Of a stretch of 64,000 nucleotides of DNA, positions 45,472 to 54,700 are shown one piece after another. Under the pieces are notes generated by a model, which was given only the letters and a program-made list of their open reading frames with translations, was not told the origin of the DNA and ran no database searches. The stretch spans positions 186,001-250,000 of the forward strand of contig FMVL01000003.1 in NCBI GenBank assembly GCA_900102235.1. The letters run 5' to 3'. The position numbers and the translations under genes are program-made. The stretch comes from Lachnospiraceae bacterium XBB2008. Lineage in GTDB: Bacteria > Bacillota > Clostridia > Lachnospirales > Lachnospiraceae. The stretch's first letter is position 1; the number at the start of each line of letters is the position of its first letter.

Positions 45472-46215
45472 ATGACAACAAAAGAATTCTATATCGATTG
45501 TGACGGTATCCGTCTTCATTCAAAGCTGGATCGTCCCGATGATTCACCCAAAGGCCCTCTGTGCATCCTGATCCACGGATTCACGGGACACATGGAGGAG
45601 GATCACATCATCGCCGCTCAGAAAGCCATGAACGATTGCGGGATCTCCGTTCTCAGAGCCGAGATGTACGGTCACGGCGGAAGCGACGGAGACTTTAAGG
45701 ATCATACCCTCTACAAATGGGTAACGAACGCTCTTGCTGTCGTTGATTACGCAAAGAAGCTTGATTTCGTAACAGACCTGTATCTGTGCGGTCACTCACA
45801 GGGCGGACTCTTAACGATGCTGATAGGCGGAATGCGCCGTGATGACTTAAAAGCCATACTCCCCCTGTCTCCCGCCTGGATGATACCCGAGGGTGCAAGA
45901 AGCGGCAATCTGCTCGGGATGCCCTTCGATCCCCTGCACATCCCGGAGACGCTTGTTAATGATGAACTTGAATTATCCGGAGATTATATCCGTGTGGCGC
46001 AGACAATACACGTTGAAGACGAGATCGCAAGATACGACGGTCCGGTGCTCATCGTTCACGGTGATGATGACGAGGCGGTTCCCTACATCTACGGTCAGAA
46101 GGCCGCGGAGTTATATCAGAACGCAAAACTCGTCACCATTCACGGAGACGATCATTGTTATACCCGCCACCCGGACGAAATGGCGGATGCGATCAGAGCC
46201 TTTTTCAGCGAATGA
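45472..46215 (+). CDS. Alpha/beta hydrolase, feruloyl/cinnamoyl esterase-like
   Basis: A 247-residue cytoplasmic serine hydrolase. The nucleophile elbow is GHSQGG, the oxyanion region HGFTGHMEED, the acid is probably in HGDDDEAVP, and the histidine in GDDHCYTRHP. The layout and the RAEMYGHGGSDG motif resemble the feruloyl/cinnamoyl esterases of Butyrivibrio and lactobacilli (Est1E type), which release hydroxycinnamates from plant material. Other acyl esters are equally possible. AAAGGAG precedes the ATG. It converges with the BMP gene, and the two stop regions overlap by 11 bases. Confidence 0.85.
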   Translation: MTTKEFYIDCDGIRLHSKLDRPDDSPKGPLCILIHGFTGHMEEDHIIAAQKAMNDCGISVLRAEMYGHGGSDGDFKDHTLYKWVTNALAVVDYAKKLDFVTDLYLCGHSQGGLLTMLIGGMRRDDLKAILPLSPAWMIPEGARSGNLLGMPFDPLHIPETLVNDELELSGDYIRVAQTIHVEDEIARYDGPVLIVHGDDDEAVPYIYGQKAAELYQNAKLVTIHGDDHCYTRHPDEMADAIRAFFSE

Positions 46216-47425
46216 TCAGTGTATCATCCTCTTCTTCCACGATGTTTACCACATCCGAAAGGATATAGTGGAATAGAGGATAAGAAGTGTTTTCGTTCTC
46301 TGTATAGCCGTTTCTCAGATCATACTTATCCGAGACGGATTCGGGATTGACCCCGATATAATCACCTTTGAAGACATACTCGCCGTTTCCGCGCCTGAAC
46401 TGCTCTATGGCACTGTCCATAGCTTCCTGGGTACCGGGGGCGGCGACCTGCATATTCAGATCGTCCATCGTAACCCATCCTCTTTCAAATCCGGCCGACA
46501 TATCCGTTCCGTGAACACGGCCCGCAACGACCTCCTCGATCTTCCTGTTCAGGGCGATCGCGTCCACTGCTCCGACTACATAAGGTTCCCAGTCGATCCT
46601 GGATGTGACAAGAGATGCTCCCGGAGCGACCTCCGACATGCTCTGATTGTAACCTACGAAGTATACTTCCTTCTCACCGATGGCTTCCTCACATGCTATG
46701 GCAGGGCCTATGGTATCGGTATGCTGCGATATGATGACGCAGCCATCCTCTATGAGCGCCTGAGCTGCTCTTTTTTCCTGAGCATAGCTGCTCCAGGTCT
46801 CTGTATAGCGGACGTTCATGACAGCCTGCGGAACGATGGAACGGACACCGAGGATGAATGCCGTGTAACCCGAAATGACCTCCGATGTGGGGAATGCGGC
46901 AACAAATCCGACTATCGCCTGATCTTCCGTAATGGTCCCCTCGGATATCATCTGCCTGATCTTCATGCCGGCGGCGATACCGCTGACATATCTGCCCTGA
47001 TAGGCTTCACCCTTGAATGTATGGTAATTCTCGGGCACGGTCTGATTGCTCATGTCCATGTATGAAGTCTGGCAGAACTGAACCTTGGGATACTCCGGAG
47101 CGATCTCTCTGACCAGCTCGCTGTATCCGTTGAAAAATATGATATCGCAGCCGTCTTCCACGAGTTCACGTACGGGTTCTTCGATCTCGTCATCCAGAAC
47201 GTTACTGCAGCTGAAGATCTCGACCCTGTCTCCGTACTTCTTCTCGACGGCATCTTTTGCAAGCGAAAAGTTATAAGTGTAAGCCGTACTCTCGTCATTG
47301 TCGTATACGAAGCCGACCTTTATGTCATTCCTCCCGATGTTAGGATCCAGGAACCTGAGTGTTCCGATAAGGATAGCCAGCATGCAAACGCTGGTCAGCG
47401 CCGTTATGATATATATGCGTTTCAT
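46205..47425 (-). CDS. BMP/PnrA-family substrate-binding protein without transporter
   Basis: A 406-residue protein. The N-terminal hydrophobic helix (about 4-24) has no lipobox cysteine, so the protein is probably membrane-anchored outside the cell. The BMP fold is indicated by VGFVYDNDES, DIIFFNGYSEL, GEAYQGRYVSGIAAGM, GFVAAFPTSEVISGYTAFILGVRS, and EVYFVGYNQSMSEVAP. Family members bind nucleosides or related small molecules. No ABC ATPase or permease is nearby. Its ATG overlaps the stop of the HD-GYP gene by four bases, so the two are made together and the protein likely delivers a ligand signal to it. Confidence 0.87.
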   Translation of the reverse strand: MKRIYIITALTSVCMLAILIGTLRFLDPNIGRNDIKVGFVYDNDESTAYTYNFSLAKDAVEKKYGDRVEIFSCSNVLDDEIEEPVRELVEDGCDIIFFNGYSELVREIAPEYPKVQFCQTSYMDMSNQTVPENYHTFKGEAYQGRYVSGIAAGMKIRQMISEGTITEDQAIVGFVAAFPTSEVISGYTAFILGVRSIVPQAVMNVRYTETWSSYAQEKRAAQALIEDGCVIISQHTDTIGPAIACEEAIGEKEVYFVGYNQSMSEVAPGASLVTSRIDWEPYVVGAVDAIALNRKIEEVVAGRVHGTDMSAGFERGWVTMDDLNMQVAAPGTQEAMDSAIEQFRRGNGEYVFKGDYIGVNPESVSDKYDLRNGYTENENTSYPLFHYILSDVVNIVEEEDDTLIIR

Positions 47426-50400
47426 TCTTCAGCGCCCTCCTCTCTCTTCATCTGAGTTTCCTGGATCTTCTTGTCTTCTTCCACGCGGCGTTTTAGTTCT
47501 TCCTGTGCCTCTTTACCTGCCTGCTGGATCTCCGAGCTCTTCTGGGCATAGATCGCATCCGGATCGATAACGCCCTTATCCACAAGTCTCAAGAAAGCGT
47601 CCAGAGCGTTGGGGTCAAACTGAGTACCGCGTCCGCGCTTCATTTCATTCATGACATATTCGGTATCCATGCTGCTTCGGTATACACGGTTGGATGTCAT
47701 TGCATCGAAGGCATCGGCCACACCGATGATACGTGCAAACAGAGGTATCTCCTCACCCTTTAATCCGTCGGGATATCCGCGTCCGTCATAGCGTTCATGA
47801 TGGAAACGGGTTCCTTCCTGAACATGCTCGACCAGTGTAAAGTCCTTAAGTATCTCCGCGCCGCGCGTAACATGCGATTTCATGATGGCATACTCATCAT
47901 CGGTCAGTCTGCCGACTTTATTCAACACGCTGTCGGGAATGCCTATCTTACCTATGTCATGCATCTGAGCGGCTTTCTTAAGGTTGGAGATCATCTTTTC
48001 CTTCTCCCACCACTTGAAGCAGTTCATCTCCTGCGCGATCAGCTCCGAATACTCCGCAACACGCTGTGAATGATCATGTGTACGGACATCCTTGGCATCG
48101 ACGGCATTTGCTATCGCCATGACTGTCTCGTTGGCCATGTTCAGTTTGATCTGCTGGGCATTTAACTGTCTCTGCACGATGAGCCATGTGAACCAGATGA
48201 TGATCAGGGTCAGAAGCATGACCATATATATCAGGAAACCGGGCTGTTCATAGAATTCACCGGCCTTGATCAGGTCAAACTTCCGCTCTTCAAGCACCTT
48301 CTCACCGGCACTGTCAAAAATGGCAAGGCGGAACGTGTACTTTCCTGAAGGGAGATTCACATATATGATATTGGTCAGGTTATTCTGCGGAACGATCGTC
48401 CACTGATTGTCATAACCGTCAAGTATATATCCGACATTGGGCTCCTGTATCGTGTAGTTTAAGATCTCGGGAGACATCTCGATACGGCTGACGCCCTGCC
48501 CCACCGTGATGGCTCCGGTTCTGGGAAGCGGCTGCGGCACTCCGTCCAGATTGACGGAAGCCAGCTGCATCCTGTAAGAGCGGACATCACTGTTATATTT
48601 ATCAACATCTATGACATAGACACCTGTATCGCAGGGAAGGAACAGATCTCCGTTACCGTTGTAATAGTTCCATGAATTGGCCGTGAGCGATGTACCCAGG
48701 CCTCTTCTTGCATCCAGAAGTTCCCAGGCGATATCACCTCCGGCAACGAGCTCGTCACGTTCAACCACATAGATGCCCGCACTGGACATTACGAACAGTG
48801 TGTCCTCGTCTTTAACCCAGATATCATAGTTGTTGAAATACGGGAATCTGTCCAGTACACGTATCGAACCGTCCGCATCCAGATAACACAGACTGTTACT
48901 CGTTACTATGAATACCGCTTCCGATTTCGGATCTTTGATGGTACGCAGGATCACCTCACTGCTGAGGCCGTCTTCACGGGTGATCAGTTTCTTCACTTCG
49001 CCGTCCTTGATCACGGCGATACCGTCTCCGTCGGTTCCTGCCAATATCGTTCCGTCGGCCATTTCGGTGATGGTCAGTATCATGGAATTGATCAGGCCAT
49101 CCTCGTTTTTGATCGTCCGGATTATCTCATGATCCTTGATAAAGCTGATACCCGTATCTCCTGCTGCCAGAATGGTTCCGTCGGATAATCCGTTCACGAT
49201 ACGGGCCCGGCTTCCGAAACTGCCGTTTTCCGCATTGTATTCCCAAGATTGTCCGTTGGGAGCAAACTCCATCAGACCGTTTCCGTAGGTACATACCCAC
49301 AGATGCTGGTCATCATCCACATACATGCAACGTATGCGCTTTCCGTCCAGGGCTCTGGTCAGGGAATTCTCGATCTCTTCACTGCAGGTCTTATCCACAA
49401 CATCCAGTCCCTTGTCGGTACCGATGTAGTATTTGTCCTGCCATGATACGATGGCATTTACCACGCGTCTGTCCATGCCGATGGAACCGTAGATATCGGT
49501 AAACGGAGATTTGGCCAGACGCAGGAGTCCGAGTCGTGAAGACGTGAACCACAGATTGCCCTGATAGTCGTAGAGCATGTTATCAATGGAATTGTTGAAA
49601 TTGTTGGTGTTGATGACATGGTACCCCTCATCATCTATATAGGACACGCCGCTGTCCGTTGAGATAAAGAGCGTACCGTTGCTTAAGAAGTTAATGTTAT
49701 TGATACAGTTGACGTCCTCGCAGGTCACAACTTCGATCAGAGTAAAATCACCGCGGGATACGTTATAGCGATAGATGTGATTGGTGGAAGTACCCACCAT
49801 CAGCGTTCCGTCGGGAGCAAAAGCGCAGCTGTTGAACTGTTCGTCTTCTCCCGTCAGCATGATCGAGTTCTCTATCATGCCGCCGTTTAAGAGAAAAAGG
49901 TGTCCGTCGGATGAAATGGTAGCAACGCGGCCGTGCTCGTCAGCGGTAATGCTGTCGGCATAATTGATCTCTTCGAGCGTATTGGCTACCTTTAAGCCGT
50001 TATTCATCACCAGCATCTGCATGGCGCCGGTAGTCCCGACATAGTAATATCCGTCTTCCGCACGTACGATGCAGCGCACCGAATTGGAAGGAAGACCGGT
50101 GGATTCATCCAGGACATTTGCAACCTGTTCACGGATAACGATCGCAAGACCGTTGTCATTGGTCCCGATCCAGAGACGGCCCTCTTCATCCACATAAAGG
50201 CAGTTTACGTTTTTAACCGTATCATAGTAATCCACCCATCTGAATTCCCTGCCGTTATATCTGTATAATCCGGCATAAGTACCGATCCACAGAACACCGT
50301 CATTGGTCTGGGCGATCGCATTGGCCTCGCCGCAGGGCAGACCGTTGTTGCTGCTGTATACGGTCTGGACGTAATCATTGTAATCCACGACGTTGGTCGC

Positions 50401-51105
50401 CGGAGTCTCTGCAGCCGATGCTCTTATGGGAGTAAGCAATGACATTCCGATCGTAAGACACAGAAGGAGTGCGGTCTTGGCGACAGTCGAAGCAGCCGCG
50501 GGATCCGGATCCGAAGTCGAATTACCCGTATTACCGCGAAGAATATCCTTCTCCTTGTTCTGTGTATCCCTCCAGTTTCGAATCAGGATGATGATATATA
50601 CGGCTGCGGTCGTAGCGACTTTATCGGCAAATTCGATAGCCAGCTGTCCCAGCAAACAGCACACCAGGAGCGGCCAGTTTTTGCCCAGAAGATAATCTAT
50701 GACACCATCGCCCCACTTATTGCCTGTATAACCTTTGGAGAAAATGAGATCTATCGGAACGGATACCAGCAGTCCCGTGAGTACCACGAGAGAAGTAGCT
50801 TTCATGAAACCGTAGAATCTGTCAAACCAGTGCTTCCTTGCGGCGATGCCCACGATAACGCCCAGAGCGATGCTGGTGACCGAATAAACAGCAGAAAGGT
50901 GGTTAACTACACTGAACGAAAGGTTTGACGCCAATCCGACCATGGCGCCGCATACCGGCCCCAAGATATACGCACACAGTGCAGTACCGAACGAGTCGGC
51001 CCATATAGGCCATTCGTATTTTACAGCCACAAGTTTTAAGCCCACGTTCAGGCATATGCACAGTGCAGTAAACAACACGATCTGCCAGCTTTTCCAGGTC
51101 TTCAT
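47422..51105 (-). CDS. ECF-S-like/propeller/HD-GYP fusion signalling protein
   Basis: A 1227-residue protein with an unusual order. An N-terminal block of about five or six helices (7-180), with the ADSFGTALCAYILGPVCGA region, resembles ECF-transporter S components. A second hydrophobic stretch (about 208-231) ends RASAAE and looks like a signal peptide with an AxA site. Then come two-component-regulator propeller repeats (about 250-830; for example GVLWIGTYAGLYRY, GRLWIGTNDNGLA), a Y_Y_Y-like domain, one transmembrane helix, and HD-GYP (MHDIGKIGIPD, HHERYDGRGYPDG), predicted to hydrolyse c-di-GMP. AGGAGGG abuts a first ATG; the second ATG is better spaced and was chosen. Confidence 0.87.
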   Translation of the reverse strand: MKTWKSWQIVLFTALCICLNVGLKLVAVKYEWPIWADSFGTALCAYILGPVCGAMVGLASNLSFSVVNHLSAVYSVTSIALGVIVGIAARKHWFDRFYGFMKATSLVVLTGLLVSVPIDLIFSKGYTGNKWGDGVIDYLLGKNWPLLVCCLLGQLAIEFADKVATTAAVYIIILIRNWRDTQNKEKDILRGNTGNSTSDPDPAAASTVAKTALLLCLTIGMSLLTPIRASAAETPATNVVDYNDYVQTVYSSNNGLPCGEANAIAQTNDGVLWIGTYAGLYRYNGREFRWVDYYDTVKNVNCLYVDEEGRLWIGTNDNGLAIVIREQVANVLDESTGLPSNSVRCIVRAEDGYYYVGTTGAMQMLVMNNGLKVANTLEEINYADSITADEHGRVATISSDGHLFLLNGGMIENSIMLTGEDEQFNSCAFAPDGTLMVGTSTNHIYRYNVSRGDFTLIEVVTCEDVNCINNINFLSNGTLFISTDSGVSYIDDEGYHVINTNNFNNSIDNMLYDYQGNLWFTSSRLGLLRLAKSPFTDIYGSIGMDRRVVNAIVSWQDKYYIGTDKGLDVVDKTCSEEIENSLTRALDGKRIRCMYVDDDQHLWVCTYGNGLMEFAPNGQSWEYNAENGSFGSRARIVNGLSDGTILAAGDTGISFIKDHEIIRTIKNEDGLINSMILTITEMADGTILAGTDGDGIAVIKDGEVKKLITREDGLSSEVILRTIKDPKSEAVFIVTSNSLCYLDADGSIRVLDRFPYFNNYDIWVKDEDTLFVMSSAGIYVVERDELVAGGDIAWELLDARRGLGTSLTANSWNYYNGNGDLFLPCDTGVYVIDVDKYNSDVRSYRMQLASVNLDGVPQPLPRTGAITVGQGVSRIEMSPEILNYTIQEPNVGYILDGYDNQWTIVPQNNLTNIIYVNLPSGKYTFRLAIFDSAGEKVLEERKFDLIKAGEFYEQPGFLIYMVMLLTLIIIWFTWLIVQRQLNAQQIKLNMANETVMAIANAVDAKDVRTHDHSQRVAEYSELIAQEMNCFKWWEKEKMISNLKKAAQMHDIGKIGIPDSVLNKVGRLTDDEYAIMKSHVTRGAEILKDFTLVEHVQEGTRFHHERYDGRGYPDGLKGEEIPLFARIIGVADAFDAMTSNRVYRSSMDTEYVMNEMKRGRGTQFDPNALDAFLRLVDKGVIDPDAIYAQKSSEIQQAGKEAQEELKRRVEEDKKIQETQMKREEGAEE

Positions 51106-51130
51106 CAGTCGCATCCCTCCTACATCATGC

Positions 51131-51154
51131 CGGATATAACTGTTAACATATCCG
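51131..51154. promoter_or_regulatory. Palindrome at the transcript start of the HD-GYP operon
   Basis: Perfect 7-bp arms CGGATAT (51131-51137) and ATATCCG (51148-51154) around a 10-base centre containing GTTAAC. From the predicted start near 51155 it covers about +1 to +24, ahead of the ribosome site. It could be an operator for a dimeric regulator or a 5'-terminal mRNA hairpin. Confidence 0.5.
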
Positions 51155-51161
51155 AAAGATC

Positions 51162-51190
51162 ATTATATCAAAGTATTACCTACATGTTAA
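51162..51190 (-). promoter_or_regulatory. Promoter of the HD-GYP/BMP operon
   Basis: TTAACA (51190-51185) and TATAAT (51167-51162) with 17-bp spacing, plus TG one base before the -10 (TGATATAAT). This is among the best promoters in the window. Confidence 0.75.
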
Positions 51191-51209
51191 TGGGTTGAAT
51201 ATTTTTTGA

Positions 51210-51243
51210 CAAAAATAAAAGGGGGGATCCAACGAATCCCCCC
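51210..51243 (-). terminator. Intrinsic terminator of the chemoreceptor gene
   Basis: GGGGGGAT (51221-51228) and ATCCCCCC (51236-51243) form an 8-bp GC-rich stem with a 7-base loop. On the minus strand it is followed by TTTTATTTTTG. It lies 19 bp after the chemoreceptor stop and 20 bp before the -35 box of the HD-GYP operon. Confidence 0.9.
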
Positions 51244-51262
51244 TCGCTATATAACAGTCGGA

Positions 51263-53272
51263 TCAGCTTCTCTTGAAGAATGACATCTCGCTGAGCAGAG
51301 CGGCGGACACTTCCTTCAGTGATCCTGCGCTCTCGGAAAGAGTTTCCACGGTAGCGGACAGTTCCTGGGTCGAAGCACCGGTCTCCTCTGTAGAAGCCGC
51401 ATTCTGCTCGGATATGCCGGACAGTGAAGAAATGATGTCTGCGATATCGTCTTTGGCGCTCACACAGGCCTTCGCATTCTCGGTGATGGTGTTCACGCCT
51501 GCCGAAGTCTCTTCGATATCTTCGATCATCTTGCTTACGGAATCAAATGTAGCTTCGATGACTTCCTGCTGAGCCGAATTATTCTTCTGTACTTTGTCGG
51601 CCATTCCCACAGCTTCCTGAGATTCGCTAAGGAGTTCCTCCATTTCCTTTCTGATGTTTTCGGCTGACTGGTTGGAGTCGAGTGCAAGTTTGCCGATCTC
51701 CTCGGCAACTACTGCAAATCCGCGTCCTGCCTCACCGGCTCTCGCCGCCTCTATCGAAGCATTGAGTGACAGCAGGTTGGTCTGGCTGGCTATCGAAGTG
51801 ATCGCTTCAACCATTCCGTTTATTCGCTCAACCGCATCGCTTGTGGCACCGATCTTCTCCGCGATACCATTGATCGCATTGTTCATAGTCTCGGATGTCT
51901 TTCTGAGTTCCGAAAGTCTCTCGGCGGATTCCTTACTCTCATCCTGCATGCGTGAAGCGATGGACTCGAGTTCCGCAGTGGAACTCTGAACATTTGCTAT
52001 GGCATTCTCTATCTTGGCCATGTTGCTGCTTGCGATCTGAAGTTCTTCTGCCTGTCTGGTCGCTCCGGATGCGATGTCCTGAACCGCATCAGATACGCTG
52101 AGTGCATTACCGGATATCTGATCGGACATATTTGCAAGGCCGTTTGAAGCATTGTCCACGTTGTTGGCGCTCTGAACGATGCTTCCCACGATACCGTCAA
52201 GTTTATCCACAACGTTGTTGGTGTTGTTTATGATGCTTCCGAGCTCATCCGAGCGCTTGTCATATCCGCCCGCTTTCTTGAACTCACCGTTTGAAAGGGC
52301 TCCGAGGGATTCCTCAACAGCGGTAAGGGGTTTTGTGATCGTTCTGGAGAAAAGATAGGCAACTGCGATACCGGCTGCAATGAACACGATACCCAGTATT
52401 CCCTGCATAAGGGCGGTCTTATATGCAGAAGCAAGAGCGACTTCCTGTACTCGGCAGGATGCAACTACCCACTCACTGCTCGGGATCTTCTCCCATGAGA
52501 TGACCCATGTGTCTCCCATGAACGGTGCGATGTAGTTACCTTCGGTCTTGTCGCCTCTCGAATCCGTGTAGAAGGGATTCTGATCCTGCATCTCGGGTTC
52601 TTCTACATTTACTTCTCTTAAGGAATGAGCAACGACCGTACCGGTTCTGTCTACGATAACGATCTCCTGCCTGTCCTGAGTAACCTCGCCTGCAAGAAGG
52701 TCGTGCAGAACTCCGCAGTCATAGTTACGCTGAACGATACCTATGCGTGTGGTCCCGTCCGAGCCTATTACAGGAACCGAGATGGTGGTTATGGCCGTTC
52801 CGGTCGATTTGGATATTATCAGGTCTGATACGTAGTAGGGTGCACCTCCCATGGGCTCCTTGAAATACTCTCTCTCGGCAACATTTACGAGTTTGCCGAT
52901 CGTGCGGACTCTCTGTTCGCCGGTAGCATCGGACAGTGCAGTGGAGTTTCCGTCGTTCATGTTGGCATCCACTACCAGCATCTGTTTAAGTATCTCCGCT
53001 TCTTTCGCTTCATCCGGTTCGCCATTCTCAAGGTATTGAATGACTATCGGAGATGCCGCAAACGACCTCAGCGCTTCGATGTTCGATGCACAGATCGTCT
53101 CGATCTGCTGTGCGACCAGTGCCGCCTGAGCGCCGTTCACTTCATCAGCGGCCCCTTTGGTCTGGTCTATGGATATCTCCATACTTATGATGGTCAACAC
53201 GATAACGGGGACCATTACCAGAAGCGCCATGATGATGATAAGTTTTGACTTAATGCTGCCTAATCTTTTCAT
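51263..53272 (-). CDS. Methyl-accepting chemotaxis protein with Cache sensor
   Basis: A 669-residue chemoreceptor: transmembrane helix 1 (about 10-32), a large extracytoplasmic dCache-like domain (about 35-285), helix 2 (about 288-308), HAMP ([16 protein letters not shown]) and a signalling domain with the hairpin tip [28 protein letters not shown] (quoted as the standard tip region). It signals to CheA/CheW. No CheR-tethering pentapeptide is at the C terminus. No che or flagellar genes are in the window. AAGGAGGT precedes the ATG and an intrinsic terminator follows, so it is a single-gene unit. The ligand is unknown. Confidence 0.92.
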   Translation of the reverse strand: MKRLGSIKSKLIIIMALLVMVPVIVLTIISMEISIDQTKGAADEVNGAQAALVAQQIETICASNIEALRSFAASPIVIQYLENGEPDEAKEAEILKQMLVVDANMNDGNSTALSDATGEQRVRTIGKLVNVAEREYFKEPMGGAPYYVSDLIISKSTGTAITTISVPVIGSDGTTRIGIVQRNYDCGVLHDLLAGEVTQDRQEIVIVDRTGTVVAHSLREVNVEEPEMQDQNPFYTDSRGDKTEGNYIAPFMGDTWVISWEKIPSSEWVVASCRVQEVALASAYKTALMQGILGIVFIAAGIAVAYLFSRTITKPLTAVEESLGALSNGEFKKAGGYDKRSDELGSIINNTNNVVDKLDGIVGSIVQSANNVDNASNGLANMSDQISGNALSVSDAVQDIASGATRQAEELQIASSNMAKIENAIANVQSSTAELESIASRMQDESKESAERLSELRKTSETMNNAINGIAEKIGATSDAVERINGMVEAITSIASQTNLLSLNASIEAARAGEAGRGFAVVAEEIGKLALDSNQSAENIRKEMEELLSESQEAVGMADKVQKNNSAQQEVIEATFDSVSKMIEDIEETSAGVNTITENAKACVSAKDDIADIISSLSGISEQNAASTEETGASTQELSATVETLSESAGSLKEVSAALLSEMSFFKRS

Positions 53273-53368
53273 TGTTTTGGTAACCTCCTTAATTAAGATT
53301 TAAACGCTAAGTCAATTTATTCTCATTATGCGTCGTGAGTTTCGGAAATACGAGCATTTAACGCGCGA

Positions 53369-54667
53369 TCATTCCTCGGGAATACTTCCGTATGCGGCAA
53401 CAGCCTCGTCCACACTCATCTGTCCGTTGCCGACAGCATATATAGCTGCTCTGAACTGTCTGACCGCCGGATCCAGGAGGCCGGTTTCCTTGTCACTGAA
53501 GCTCCGCTTATCCGGTATCCCGGCGAGCGCCGAATACATCTCATCAGACGAAAAATCATCGACAGGCGCGATCAGGCGCTTTAGCGAGGCCATGTTCCGA
53601 AGTTCTTTTCCGCTGATCAAAAAGCGCATGAATTCATTGGTCATGTCAAGGTTTCTGCTGTTTTTGTTAACGGAAAAGCAGACGCTGATCGAATTGATAA
53701 AATATCCGCCCTCGTCACCGGCAGGTGCCGCAAAGAACCCGTATTTAAACGGATGAGCCGAAAAAGCATCCGATTTGCTCTCTCTCTTGGCCGTTCCGGA
53801 AACCACATCACCCGCGGCGAGCATCATCGGCACATCGCCCTCAAAGAATCTCATGATGACCGAATCATATTCGTCCGTTATCTCCTCCTGACATTTAGCC
53901 ACATCTATGCAGTCGGAGTTAACAAACTCATCAAGCCGCTCAAGTGCGGGACGCATCAGTTCTCCCGCCGAGGGCTCGAGGTTATTCAGGGAGTCAACCT
54001 TATCGCTGTTATTGATGACATCATATGCAAACATAGGATATACAAAGCAGTTGAACAGTCCCGATCCGCTGAACCTGTCCGTTCCCATGACGGGAGAATC
54101 ATATCCGGCGCTTTTAAGTTTGGCACATACGTCCTTAAACTCCTTAAAGTCGGTCGGAACCTTAAGACCCTCTTTTTCAAAGATATCCAGGTTTACGAGC
54201 ATCCCGTAAGAAGTGGTGAATATCGGGAGCATGACCACATCCCCCGAATCCGTGGTCCTTATAAGTGAATCTCTGATACAGGAATAATCGATACCCGAGG
54301 AAGGATCCGACAAAACCTCGCAGGCTTCAAACATGTCATCATACATCTCGTTTCCGATCATCGCGCCGTTGGTCATGAATATATCCGGAGGTTCGCTGCC
54401 GGCCAGAGCGCTGGATATGACATTATTGTAATCATCCATTGTCACATACTGCAGGTTTGCATTGGGATAATATTCGTAAAAACGCTCAAACTCGGCTTCA
54501 AGTGACTCAAAGTTACCGTAACTGCCCGCAACGGTCAGAGAAAATTCAGTATCTTTGTCATACTTCGGGGTAAAAGGAACATCCGCCTTCTTCCCGCCGG
54601 CACAGCCCTGCAGCAGAAGCATAAAGGCCAGGCTCAAAGGTAATATAGTCCGCATAGTCTTTTTCAT
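53369..54667 (-). CDS. Family 1 extracellular solute-binding lipoprotein without transporter
   Basis: A 432-residue lipoprotein with lipobox LQGC near residue 22. The fold is that of ABC sugar-type binding proteins: FYEYYPNANLQYVTMDDY, SEPPDIFMTNG, GMLVNLDIFEKEGLKVPTD (short segment), and GKELRNMASLKRLIAPVDD late in the chain. GGAGGG is seven bases before the ATG giving MKKTMRT; the frame also opens at a TTG five codons earlier. No permease or ATPase gene is nearby. It lies 33 bp after a hybrid histidine kinase and appears to be made with it, which points to ligand sensing. Confidence 0.86.
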   Translation of the reverse strand: MKKTMRTILPLSLAFMLLLQGCAGGKKADVPFTPKYDKDTEFSLTVAGSYGNFESLEAEFERFYEYYPNANLQYVTMDDYNNVISSALAGSEPPDIFMTNGAMIGNEMYDDMFEACEVLSDPSSGIDYSCIRDSLIRTTDSGDVVMLPIFTTSYGMLVNLDIFEKEGLKVPTDFKEFKDVCAKLKSAGYDSPVMGTDRFSGSGLFNCFVYPMFAYDVINNSDKVDSLNNLEPSAGELMRPALERLDEFVNSDCIDVAKCQEEITDEYDSVIMRFFEGDVPMMLAAGDVVSGTAKRESKSDAFSAHPFKYGFFAAPAGDEGGYFINSISVCFSVNKNSRNLDMTNEFMRFLISGKELRNMASLKRLIAPVDDFSSDEMYSALAGIPDKRSFSDKETGLLDPAVRQFRAAIYAVGNGQMSVDEAVAAYGSIPEE

Positions 54668-54700
54668 AAGCATTCCCTCCAATCAAAGACGATCATCATG

